Shown piece after piece: positions 28,011 to 35,948 of a stretch of DNA of 64,000 bases; the first letter of the stretch is position 1, and the number at the start of each line of letters is the position of its first letter. The stretch lies in contig CAVPZW010000008.1 of the NCBI GenBank assembly GCA_963710315.1, positions 744,001 to 808,000 of the forward strand, given 5' to 3'. The notes below the pieces were generated by a model. It had not been told where the DNA came from. It searched no databases and worked only from the letters and a program-made list of their open reading frames with translations. Source of the DNA: Palsa-360 sp963710315 (GTDB lineage Bacteria > Acidobacteriota > Terriglobia > Acidiferrales > UBA7541). The position numbers and the translations under genes are program-made.

Positions 28011-28511
28011 CTCGCCCCCCCAATTTAAGTCGAAGGAAAAGATTCGACTGAGAATTTTCTCAACCAGCTTGAGCCGCTGGCATAAATGCAAACGGAGGAC
28101 CAACCAATGACCAAATTATAGAGTTATTTAATTCCTTGTTTTCAATGCATTTGGAGATTCGATACGCTTATTTGCAGTGGCCTCCCCTTGGTGCGTGTGA
28201 CAAAAGCGAACGGAAAGTGAGTGAAAAGCGAACGTTTCTGAAATGACTCCGCACAGTTAGACGATAATGATTGATCCTCCATTGAGGCGCACGCATACCT
28301 CTCCAGTAATGAATGTGTCACCAACCGCGAGGCAGTCGCCCTTTATTTTCCTTCACTTGGTAAATGGCCTGACTTTGTTTTCGTTAGCTCTTCATGACCG
28401 GGCCCGCTCCCATAAATCGCCAGGCTCAACTTCGTACCCGATGGCATACCAATTGCCTACAATTCCGGCAGAGCAGATTACATTCAGATTTCGCAGCCGT
28501 GGGAGGAAAGC
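28011..28511. other. Intergenic between divergent small ORF and ECF sigma gene
   Basis: 500 bases without a supported gene. It includes the minus-strand sigma-54-like site at 28087-28102. Nothing else was recognised apart from the strong ribosome site GGGAGGA before the ECF gene. Confidence 0.45.
28087..28102 (-). promoter_or_regulatory. Possible sigma-54 promoter for the small membrane ORF
   Basis: Read on the minus strand: TGGTCCTCCGTTTGCA. GG and GC are 12 bases apart, the -12 part TTGCA is perfect, and 9 of 12 positions match. Predicted start near 28076, leader about 66 bases. Confidence 0.45.
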
Positions 28512-29123
28512 TTGATCGACCAACTGTATTGCCGAGTGCAGAATGGTAAAAATGGACCCACTTGTGTTGGAACGAGAGGTGGCGAGAGTCTGGATGAATT
28601 GTTCGTAAACTGCATGCCCCGGCTTTACAAGGTAGCGGATCGCGTCCTGCACAATAATCATGATTCCGAAGACGCATTGCAAGACGGCCTGCTTTCGGCT
28701 CTTCGCCACATCGACCAATTCCAAGGCAATGCGCAATTCTCGACCTGGCTGTTTTCCATCATCCGGAACTCCGCGCTCGCAAATTTACGCAAACGGCGCG
28801 CACATCCCACGGTTTCCATTGAGGATCAGTCCACGGAAAATGATGCCGAAACGCATGCGTTGAAAGTTCCGATCGACCCCAGGCCGGATCCGGAACGGGC
28901 CTGCGCACAGGCGGAGTTGTCCCAGCAATTCACAAAAATTCTGGAATGTTTGCCGGCAAACTACACCGCGATTATTCGGCTATGCGACTTCGAGGGTTTC
29001 TCGGGAAGGGAAGCCGCACTGCGGCTTGGCCTATCTGTCTCCGCTTTGAAGGCGCAACACCGTCGCGCTCGCCAGGCCATCAGGGGATGCATAGTCGCGC
29101 GCATTGTGTCGGAAGGCGGTTAG
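28512..29123 (+). CDS. ECF-type RNA polymerase sigma factor
   Basis: 203-residue extracytoplasmic-function sigma factor. Region 2 covers about residues 29-95 (LYKVADRVLHNNHDSEDALQDGLL, FQGNAQFSTWLFSIIRNSA). Region 4 is at about 140-195 (LPANYTAIIRLCDFEGFSGREAALRLGLSVSALKAQHRRARQAI), the RpoE-like pattern. It starts at TTG with GGGAGGA seven bases upstream. No anti-sigma factor gene follows; the next gene encodes a small HigA-like protein. It may control surface functions in this region, but no recognised ECF promoter was found. Confidence 0.92.
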   Translation: MIDQLYCRVQNGKNGPTCVGTRGGESLDELFVNCMPRLYKVADRVLHNNHDSEDALQDGLLSALRHIDQFQGNAQFSTWLFSIIRNSALANLRKRRAHPTVSIEDQSTENDAETHALKVPIDPRPDPERACAQAELSQQFTKILECLPANYTAIIRLCDFEGFSGREAALRLGLSVSALKAQHRRARQAIRGCIVARIVSEGG

Positions 29124-29264
29124 CCCGAGCCTCTCAAAACACTCGGAACAAATTGGCGTGAGTCTTAACAGGTGCAGGCGGAATAGATGTATCGACCGCA
29201 ACAGGCAAAGAGTTTTCGCAATGCGGATCTCGAACCATGGTGAATATGAGCTGGAGGCGTAAGG

Positions 29265-29534
29265 ATGATTCCTATAACAATGGAAGAATATATTTTCAGG
29301 GATACTGCGGCGCCTAGAGTTATTACGTCGGATGTGCAATTCGAAGAGTACATTTCCGCCTTGCTGGAACTGCATGAGTGGAGCCATCTGACCGCCGAGG
29401 AACGAAATTTCGAGGAGCTTCTCATCGTGTTGATTTTGGCCTATGTGGAGAAAAACAATTCGCTTCGTTCCCCCTCCCTCTTGGAATATTTGCAGGAGTC
29501 GTTGTCGGCGGATGGCTTTTGGCAAAATAATTAA
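29265..29534 (+). CDS. Small protein resembling the N-terminal half of HigA-type antitoxins
   Basis: 89-residue protein with a good ribosome site (GGAGG seven bases before ATG). Residues 18-60 (RVITSDVQFEEYISALLELHEWSHLTAEERNFEELLIVLILAYVEK) follow the helical pattern seen before the helix-turn-helix in HigA-like antitoxins. The protein ends (YLQESLSADGFWQNN) about where that HTH would begin. No HigB-like toxin is adjacent. It may be a truncated relative or an unrelated helical protein. Lies downstream of the ECF sigma gene. Confidence 0.55.
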   Translation: MIPITMEEYIFRDTAAPRVITSDVQFEEYISALLELHEWSHLTAEERNFEELLIVLILAYVEKNNSLRSPSLLEYLQESLSADGFWQNN

Positions 29535-29610
29535 TCCCATTCCGTCGGCTAACGACGATCCTGTTTGTGTTCCTAACCGGAAGTGGGAATTCAATGGAGA
29601 CCGAAGGATC

Positions 29611-30351
29611 TCAGTCGAATAAATTAAATCGAATGATGTACCAAAGCGTGGAGATTCCATCGCGCCAGGTGATTTTCTTGCCTTCGGCGTAGGTGCGGCC
29701 GGCGTACGAAATGGAAACTTCGTAAATGCGCCAGTTGCCCTTGGAGATCTTGGCGGTGATTTCCGGCTCGAAGCCGAAGCGGTTTGACTTGAGTTTGATG
29801 TTTTGCAGGACTTCGCGGCGGAAGACCTTGTAGCAGGTCTCCATGTCCGTGAGCTTCAGGTTGGTGAAGATGTCCGAGAGCAGCGTGAGAAATTTGTTGC
29901 CGGCGTAATGCCAAAAGTAATGGACTCGCTGCGGGCCGCCCAAGAATCGCGAGCCGTAGACCACATCGGCCTTTTCCTCGAAAATTGGTTCGAGCAGCTT
30001 TCCGTAGTCCTTGGGGTCATATTCGAGATCGGCGTCCTGCACCAGGACGATGTCGCCGGTGGCCGCTTCGAAGCCGCGGCGCAGCGCCGCTCCCTTCCCG
30101 GCGTTCTCGGGCTGAAAGAGAAAGCGGATATTTGCGAGCGACAGGCGAGCCTTGCCGTTCTGCACCAGGACTTCGCGCTTGCCCTCGGACTGCGCCTTGT
30201 CAAAATCCTCCAGCAAGCCCCGCGTGCCATCGGTGGATTTATCGTTGACGAGAATGATCTCCTTCTCGATGGGCGAAGCCTGCACACGCAGCAGGACTTC
30301 CTCGATAAACGCGCGCTCGTTATAGACCGGAATTACGACCGACACTTTCAT
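29611..30351 (-). CDS. Family 2 glycosyltransferase (dolichyl-phosphate-mannose-synthase-like)
   Basis: 246-residue GT-A glycosyltransferase with no transmembrane region, likely transferring a sugar from a nucleotide donor to a polyprenyl phosphate. The N-terminus VSVVIPVYNERAFIEEVL and the nucleotide-binding VNDKSTDGT are typical; QDADLEYDP holds the DxD metal site; FLGGPQRVHYFWHYAGN and TNLKLTDMETCYKVFRREVL are acceptor-side motifs of the DPM1-like group. ATG start. Followed 161 bases upstream by a second GT2 gene on the same strand, consistent with polysaccharide or glycolipid assembly. Confidence 0.92.
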   Translation of the reverse strand: MKVSVVIPVYNERAFIEEVLLRVQASPIEKEIILVNDKSTDGTRGLLEDFDKAQSEGKREVLVQNGKARLSLANIRFLFQPENAGKGAALRRGFEAATGDIVLVQDADLEYDPKDYGKLLEPIFEEKADVVYGSRFLGGPQRVHYFWHYAGNKFLTLLSDIFTNLKLTDMETCYKVFRREVLQNIKLKSNRFGFEPEITAKISKGNWRIYEVSISYAGRTYAEGKKITWRDGISTLWYIIRFNLFD

Positions 30352-30512
30352 TCGAATTTACGCTTCTCCGCAGGGAGTCTGAAAATCGGTTCGTTTGCCG
30401 CCGTTTGGCCGCCCGTGCGACTCGGAACTCATGATCGATTAGCGATGCCAGGAACGCAAACGATTTGCAAGCGCGGTTTGCTTATATGAAACGGTCGTTC
30501 CGCGGCCCGTTT

Positions 30513-31265
30513 TCAGGATTGGAGCGCTCGCGGATAGTATCCCCGGACCGCGTTCCAGCGGATCAAGGCCAACTCCAGAAACATTCGGATTCCGTCCGAC
30601 GCCACGCTCACTTTCGTTGCGGGGTCATGTGACCAGCGCACGGGAACTTCAGCCACCCGAAGTCCATGGCGCTTGGCAAGGAAAAGGATTTCAGGGTCGA
30701 AACCAAAACGCTCGATGCGCTGCTGCTCAAAAATAATTCGCGCCCGCTCCCTGCGAAAAGCCTTGAATCCGCATTGCGTGTCGGAAAATTTGATTCCCAC
30801 GATCCATCGCACCATACGATTGAAAAAAATCCCCGCCAGCTCGCGGATCGCGGATTGGTGGACTTCAATGAGGCTTCGGTCCACCGCGCGGGAGCCGATG
30901 GCGCCGTCAAATCCCCGCTCGCGAATGGCCGCGAGCAGCTTGTCGGCTTCCTCGATGGGCGTAGACAGATCCGCATCGCTGAATAGGGCGATTTCGCCGC
31001 GCGCTTCCAGCATGCCGTGGCGCACGCTGAATCCCTTTCCCCGGTTTCTACCGTTCGAGACAAGACGCAACTCGGGACACTCTTGCTGGCGAGCGTTTAC
31101 CATCTCGGCGGTTCGATCGATGGATCCATCGTCCACGACGATAATCTCGGCGCGGTAGGGCTGGGCTTGCACATAAGCAATGATGGAATCGAGCGTCTTC
31201 GGCAAACGGCTTTCTTCATTGAACGCCGGAATAATGATGGAGAGGTCTAGAGGCAGCGAATTCAT
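30513..31265 (-). CDS. Family 2 glycosyltransferase (dolichyl-phosphate-glucosyltransferase-like)
   Basis: 250-residue GT-A enzyme: LSIIIPAFNEESRLPKTLDSI at the N-terminus, VDDGSIDRTAEM, SDADLSTPIEE with the metal-binding DAD, and FSDTQCGFKAFRRERARIIFEQQ, a hallmark of the Alg5/GtrB-like group. No C-terminal membrane helices. It probably primes a lipid carrier for surface glycan synthesis. It is the promoter-proximal gene of the two-gene GT block. Confidence 0.92.
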   Translation of the reverse strand: MNSLPLDLSIIIPAFNEESRLPKTLDSIIAYVQAQPYRAEIIVVDDGSIDRTAEMVNARQQECPELRLVSNGRNRGKGFSVRHGMLEARGEIALFSDADLSTPIEEADKLLAAIRERGFDGAIGSRAVDRSLIEVHQSAIRELAGIFFNRMVRWIVGIKFSDTQCGFKAFRRERARIIFEQQRIERFGFDPEILFLAKRHGLRVAEVPVRWSHDPATKVSVASDGIRMFLELALIRWNAVRGYYPRALQS

Positions 31266-31471
31266 GAGTGAAGGGGCCCCGAGAATTGCGCGGCAAACGG
31301 ACTGCCTCCTGGAAATCGAATTCTATCACCTGAAAGAGAAATGGTCCACGAAGCGCGGAAAGCGATGGCATTCATGCGGGCGCCTCAGGGACCGGCCGGA
31401 GTGATTACAAGACCTCAAATGGCGGACCAATCCCTGAGCAAGACGCGATTCCCATGTGAAAAAGGAAAGGG

Positions 31472-31810
31472 CTAGTGGGTGGAAGGTTCGGTGCGAATGA
31501 TTTCGTATCGCTCGATGACCGCCGCGACGCCGACACGGGTGGAATCGCTTTCCGGCCTTTTATCGACCCGGACCACCTTGCCCATTGCGCGGATGAAAAC
31601 TTCCGACCCGCGTGTCACTTCGGCTGGCAGAGTGAGAGTGATGTCGAGTTCCGCTCCGGTGCCCAGGTCCTGATCAATCGTAAAGTAGACTCCGCGGGTG
31701 GAAATGTCGCGCGTCTTTCCGTTTCGTGAGGCTGTCTCTTTCTCAACTGGCACGCGAATGATGACCGGCAAAGACAGGTCATATCGCCGCGCAGTTCTCC
31801 GTTCCGTCAT
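31472..31810 (-). CDS. PilZ-domain protein
   Basis: 112-residue single PilZ domain, a c-di-GMP receptor. Both binding motifs are present: RxxxR within ERRTARRYDL at the N-terminus and DxSxxG in TRDISTRGVYF. ATG at 31810 with a G-rich ribosome site; a longer open frame upstream is not expected to be translated. A sigma-54-like site lies 60-75 bases upstream on the same strand. Its partner is unknown; other c-di-GMP genes lie at 35346 and 35949. Confidence 0.92.
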   Translation of the reverse strand: MTERRTARRYDLSLPVIIRVPVEKETASRNGKTRDISTRGVYFTIDQDLGTGAELDITLTLPAEVTRGSEVFIRAMGKVVRVDKRPESDSTRVGVAAVIERYEIIRTEPSTH

Positions 31811-32220
31811 CTTCTTTTCCCCCGGACCCCTGAATTCTGGCTGTAACCCCACCCCTACCACGAAACAGGAGCAATTGACTCTCCAAAATATCATAACTAC
31901 CGGCATTATGACTTAAATCCAAACGGCGATCAAAGGGGGGGCAGCTTGTGAAATTTCCTAGAAATGTCTGCTAAACCCCTCTGACGACTATAGATAATTC
32001 CCCTGAACCGTTGCTGCAACAATTCGACGTGCACCACAGATATCCGGTTGCAGCTACACATCAACAGTCTCCAGGTCGAACTTTGCAACGAAAAATTACG
32101 CCCTCATTACAGTAGCCGGCCTCAATTCTTTTTCCTTTTAACACTCTCAAGAACGGGTAACGGGAAATAGGAGCAAGTAAAGCGCCTTCCGCTACCAATC
32201 ACTTGCATGTACTAGTCCCA
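31811..32220. other. Intergenic around the PilZ promoter
   Basis: 410 bases with no supported gene. It contains the minus-strand sigma-54-like site at 31870-31885 and a TACCAC half-site (31855-31860) like the arm of the palindrome at 20006. The rest shows nothing recognisable. Confidence 0.45.
31870..31885 (-). promoter_or_regulatory. Possible sigma-54 promoter for PilZ gene
   Basis: Minus strand reads TGGAGAGTCAATTGCT: GG and GC 12 bases apart, -12 part TTGCT perfect, 9 of 12 positions match. Predicted start near 31859, leader about 49 bases. Confidence 0.45.
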
Positions 32221-33714
32221 CTAGCTATGCCTGCCAGCTGGCGCAAGATCGGATGGCGCGGAACCAGAGCTGGGAGTTTCTCCCCCAGGCACAACTTTCT
32301 TTTTGTTACTTGCGCGCGCCGGGCGCCCCGTATCCAGCCCAAATTGGCGAATCTTATAGAGCAGGGCTTTGTAACTGATGCCCAGCATTTTCGCGGCATC
32401 CTTGCGGCACCAATGAGTCTTTTCGAGAGCATCCGCGATGGCTTCCATCTCGGCCTCGTCCTTCAAACTGCGAACGAGCGCTTTCAAGCCCTGCTCGCGC
32501 GCCGGTGCGGCCTCTTCTCTGGGAGAAATTCGCTGGCGCGTGGCGGACATTTCCAGCAGTTCGCGGAAGCTGCCTTCGTCGTCTTCCAGGATGACGTATC
32601 GCTTCACGAAGTTTTCCAGTTCGCGAAGATTTCCCGGCCACGGATAACGCACGGCGGCTTCCATCAAATGCTGGGAGGGCACCATGGGCTCCTTGTTGAA
32701 TTTCTCGCTGTATTTCTGAAGGAAATGGCGGAAGAGCAGCGGAATTTCAGAGGCCCTCTCGCGCAGTGGCGGAACGTTAATGGAAAGCACGTTCAGGCGG
32801 TAATACAAATCTTCGCGGAGGCGGCCCGATTTCATGGCTTCCTGAATCTCCACGTTGGTTGCGGCCAGGACGCGCACATCCACGTCGATCAATTGCCGGC
32901 CTCCCAATCGCGAAAACTGGTGATCCTGAAGAACGTGCAGCAGCTTGGCCTGCAAATGCGGGCTCATTTCCGCGATTTCGTCGAGGAAGATGGTCCCCTT
33001 GGTGGCCAGCTCAAACTTGCCCGGCTTTGAACGCACCGCTCCGGTGAAGGCGCCCTGTTCAAATCCGAACAATTCGGATTCCAGCAACTCGCCGGGAAGG
33101 GCGGCGCAATTCACCTTGATGAAGGCTTGCTGGCGGCGCGTCGATCGCATGTGAATCATGCGCGCCACCACTTCCTTGCCGACTCCGCTCTCTCCATAGA
33201 TAAACACGGGGACATCGACGGGAGCGATCTGCAAAATTTGCTGGCGAATACGGACCATTTGGGGGCTGGCGGCGAGAAAGCACAGGTCTTCGGTGATGGT
33301 GTCGCAGTATTCGCGCAGAGCCTTGTTTTCCTGGCGCAGCTGCTGCTTTTGCCGGCACTTCAGCATGGCCACGTCGAGTTCGGCTTTTTCAAACGGTTTG
33401 GTCAGGTAATCCTGCGCGCCCAGGCGGATGGCCTCGACCACGGTGGTCACTTCATTGGAGCAGGAAAGCATGACGATATTCAGCGAGCGGTCAATCTGCA
33501 TCAACTGCTTCAGGGTCTCGATGCCATTCATTTCCGGCATCAGAACGTCCAAGATAATGAAGTCCGGGCGGTCGCCGTTTTCGATCTTCTGAATTGCCTC
33601 AGGCCCGGAATTCACTGCCTCGACCTTATACCCGTCCACTTCGAGGAGGGTGCCCAGATACTTTCGTATGCTGGGTTCGTCGTCAACTACTAGAATTCTT
33701 TCCTTTTCAGCCAT
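32221..33714 (-). CDS. NtrC-family response regulator
   Basis: 497-residue two-component sigma-54 activator. Receiver with Asp11/Asp12, phosphoacceptor Asp56 (FIILDVLMPEMNG) and Lys in YLTKPFEKAEL. AAA+ domain with GESGVGKE, ESELFGFEQGAFTGA and GTIFLDEIAEMS. The Fis-type HTH (MLGISYKALLYKIRQFGL) is nearly identical in the recognition helix to the regulators at 18671 and 20240, so all three may read the same DNA site. ATG at 33714 preceded by GGTGGGG. The stop of the upstream kinase gene lies 37 bases before this start. Confidence 0.94.
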   Translation of the reverse strand: MAEKERILVVDDEPSIRKYLGTLLEVDGYKVEAVNSGPEAIQKIENGDRPDFIILDVLMPEMNGIETLKQLMQIDRSLNIVMLSCSNEVTTVVEAIRLGAQDYLTKPFEKAELDVAMLKCRQKQQLRQENKALREYCDTITEDLCFLAASPQMVRIRQQILQIAPVDVPVFIYGESGVGKEVVARMIHMRSTRRQQAFIKVNCAALPGELLESELFGFEQGAFTGAVRSKPGKFELATKGTIFLDEIAEMSPHLQAKLLHVLQDHQFSRLGGRQLIDVDVRVLAATNVEIQEAMKSGRLREDLYYRLNVLSINVPPLRERASEIPLLFRHFLQKYSEKFNKEPMVPSQHLMEAAVRYPWPGNLRELENFVKRYVILEDDEGSFRELLEMSATRQRISPREEAAPAREQGLKALVRSLKDEAEMEAIADALEKTHWCRKDAAKMLGISYKALLYKIRQFGLDTGRPARASNKKKVVPGGETPSSGSAPSDLAPAGRHS

Positions 33715-33751
33715 TTGCCCCACCTTCATTTTGCATCTTGCCCGAGTTCGG

Positions 33752-35023
33752 TTATAAACTATCTATCGGCAGCAGAAACGTAAAGGTGCAACCCCGCCGC
33801 GGTTCGCTCTCCACCCAAATTTTCCCGCGATGCGCCTGCACCAAGCGCTTGGCAATCGCCAATCCCAAACCCATGCCGGAGGAAGTGCGGTCCACGCGCA
33901 CAAAATCCTCAAAAATTTCCTGGTGATGCTCGGAAGCGATTCCGGGTCCGGAATCGGACACGGAAACCTTGACGCAGTTGGGATGCTGGGCGCGCTCGCG
34001 CCGCCGATCCAGCGTCTGCACTTCCTCGGCCGAGCGCCGTTCCCAGAAGTGCAGTTCCGCGCGGAAGGTGACGCTGCCGCCCGCGGGCGTGTGCTTCAAC
34101 GAGTTGTCCAGCAGATTGGCGACGGTTTGCTGCACTTTCTGGTAGTCAAACTTAAAAATGGGGATGTCGGCGTTCAGAATGGTATCCAGCCGCACATTCT
34201 TACGCACAAACGCTTCGTGCCAGCGCGTTGCCAATTCGCTGAGGCAATCCCGCAGATCGTTTTCGCGCAGATGCAGGACCAGTTTGCCGCTCTCCAGCGC
34301 CGAATAATTCAGGAACATGGAAACCAGGCGAACCAGGCGCTCGCAGCTTTCTTTCGATTCCTGCAGGATGTCCCGCTGCTTGTCCGTCAATTTGCCGAGA
34401 GAACCCGAGAGCAAGAGGTCGTAGTAACCCTTGATGACGGCGAGCGGTGTCTTCAATTCATGCGCGGCGGAGGCCAAAAACACGGTCTTCTGGCGATTTA
34501 CTTCCTGAAGCCGCAAGTAAGCGGCAAGCAAGTTTCGGTAGGTGATCTCACGTTCCTGCAGCAGCTCTTGCACGGTATGCTGCGTCGCCGCGTCCTGAAC
34601 CTGGACCGCGCGCTTTTCGACGTCTTCCAGCCGAACGATCAGCCAGTCCGCCTCAGGGAGCCACTGGATGCGCGCGACGGCCGCTCCCCCGCAGCAATCG
34701 AAATTCAAATCGATCTGCTGCTCTCCACCCTCGATTCGGTCTAAAATCGATTTGGGATCGATGTGCAATAAGTCGGAAAATAAGTTCAAACTTGATTCGG
34801 GCGAGAAACCGTGAGACTCAAGCCGCTGTCTGCCTTGAATGTTGGATTGCAGGATCCGGCCAAAGCGGTTGAATATCAAGATTGGCTGTTCCAGCAAGTC
34901 CAGAAGACTCGCGATGACGCTTGCTGGGACCGCTTCATTTGTCGGCAATTCGATAACGGGACCGCGTCTCACCTGGCTCTCCTCGGGACACCTATCCGCT
35001 TTTGGGAAAGCGGAGAATACCAT
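33752..35023 (-). CDS. Soluble PAS-type sensor histidine kinase
   Basis: 423-residue kinase with no transmembrane segment, so it should sense a cytoplasmic signal. The N-terminal PAS-like domain (about 35-135: LDLLEQPILIFNRFGRILQSN) is followed by a helical linker, HisKA with phosphoacceptor His188 (ASAAHELKTPLAVIKG), and HATPase (TVANLLDNSLKHTPAGG, VSDSGPGIASEHHQEIFEDF, GMGLGLAIAKRLVQAHRG). ATG at 35023 (an in-frame TTG lies nine bases upstream). It forms an operon with the response regulator gene that follows. Confidence 0.93.
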   Translation of the reverse strand: MVFSAFPKADRCPEESQVRRGPVIELPTNEAVPASVIASLLDLLEQPILIFNRFGRILQSNIQGRQRLESHGFSPESSLNLFSDLLHIDPKSILDRIEGGEQQIDLNFDCCGGAAVARIQWLPEADWLIVRLEDVEKRAVQVQDAATQHTVQELLQEREITYRNLLAAYLRLQEVNRQKTVFLASAAHELKTPLAVIKGYYDLLLSGSLGKLTDKQRDILQESKESCERLVRLVSMFLNYSALESGKLVLHLRENDLRDCLSELATRWHEAFVRKNVRLDTILNADIPIFKFDYQKVQQTVANLLDNSLKHTPAGGSVTFRAELHFWERRSAEEVQTLDRRRERAQHPNCVKVSVSDSGPGIASEHHQEIFEDFVRVDRTSSGMGLGLAIAKRLVQAHRGKIWVESEPRRGCTFTFLLPIDSL

Positions 35024-35345
35024 TTGATTCAACTCGGTTTAATCGCGGGGAACCATCGGGATACTGTCAAAACCCGCCCCCCCTGTCAATGGTAAATGGG
35101 TTCTATTTTGCACAATTGTAGTAAAGCACTCGCCCAAGTAGGACGGGGAAATTGTGGAAAATGAATTCCTGCCTCTCATTTATTCATGTAAGTTACTGTA
35201 TTTGCACAACTTAATATAAGTCAAAATTTTAACTTTGGGTGGCTCTTAAGGTGCTCTTCAGTTTATGGTACTAGTTCGGAAGTACTATGCTTTTTGAAGA
35301 TGGGAAATCAATTTCTCAAGATATTTTTTCTTGGAAAGAGAATGT
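35024..35345. other. Divergent intergenic between kinase and PilZ genes
   Basis: AT-rich stretch without a gene. It holds a plus-strand sigma-54-like site at 35240-35255. No palindrome comparable to that at 20006 was seen. Confidence 0.45.
35240..35255 (+). promoter_or_regulatory. Possible sigma-54 promoter for PilZ gene
   Basis: TGGCTCTTAAGGTGCT keeps TGGC, GG-GC spacing of 12 and TGCT; three mismatches to the 12 defined positions. Predicted start near 35266, leader about 80 bases to ATG 35346. Confidence 0.4.
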
Positions 35346-35666
35346 ATGCGCTTATCCTCCGCTGAGCGACGGCGCTCTCAGCGAATTCATGTACAGATAC
35401 CGATGTTCGTGCGAGGCAGAGACGCCGCCGGAATGGAATTTCTCGATCTCACCAAGACGCTGGATATAAGCGCCACCGGGGCATATTTGGCGAGTCCTCG
35501 CGCGGTGAAAATGAACGAGGTCGTAAATTTGACGATTCCGGCTCCTTCTTCGCCGTCCGCGACGATGCCATCGGACAATCCTCCAATTCAGGCGCGAGTG
35601 CGCCGCCATCGCGCCGCCCATGGAATTCATTTGCTGGGCGTGGAATTTGTGAAGGCGCTGGATTAG
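35346..35666 (+). CDS. PilZ-domain protein
   Basis: 106-residue c-di-GMP receptor domain. RxxxR occurs in ERRRSQRIHVQIP and DxSxxG in KTLDISATGAYLAS; the C-terminal strand is GIHLLGVEFVKALD. The insertion APSSPSATMPSDNPP between strands is longer than usual. The ATG at 35346 follows AAGAGA. It stands 283 bases before the GGDEF-PilZ gene on the same strand and may be controlled together with it. Confidence 0.88.
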   Translation: MRLSSAERRRSQRIHVQIPMFVRGRDAAGMEFLDLTKTLDISATGAYLASPRAVKMNEVVNLTIPAPSSPSATMPSDNPPIQARVRRHRAAHGIHLLGVEFVKALD

Positions 35667-35860
35667 GTTCGCGGCGGAAAGATAGAAATACTACCAAGGG
35701 GAAGTGAAGCTACAAAATGTCCCCAAAGAGTATGCAAATATTTGCGCATTGTGCCTTCTTGCGTTCAAGCGCATGGATCTGAGCGGGGGCAGGAAGTCCC
35801 TACTCCCATAGAATCAAAGTATTACGAGAATTAGAATTGTCCGGCTGGCAGCACGGCCCA

Positions 35861-35876
35861 TGGCAGTTCCCGTGCA
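35861..35876 (+). promoter_or_regulatory. Possible sigma-54 promoter for the GGDEF-PilZ gene
   Basis: TGGCAGTTCCCGTGCA matches TGGCA and TGCA with correct 12-base GG-GC spacing; 9 of 12 positions match. Predicted start near 35887, leader about 62 bases to ATG 35949. Confidence 0.45.
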
Positions 35877-35948
35877 CATGCTTCCATGTATTCGATCTCC
35901 GCGCCCGTCCCGCGCTGGGGTATTCTGGAAATTTAACGGTATCCAAAA

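Noticed and set aside
31292..31307. Sigma-54-like site before the second glycosyltransferase gene (minus strand AGGCAGTCCGTTTGCC)
   Set aside because: Only 8 of 12 positions match and the leader would be about 16 bases; too weak to list.
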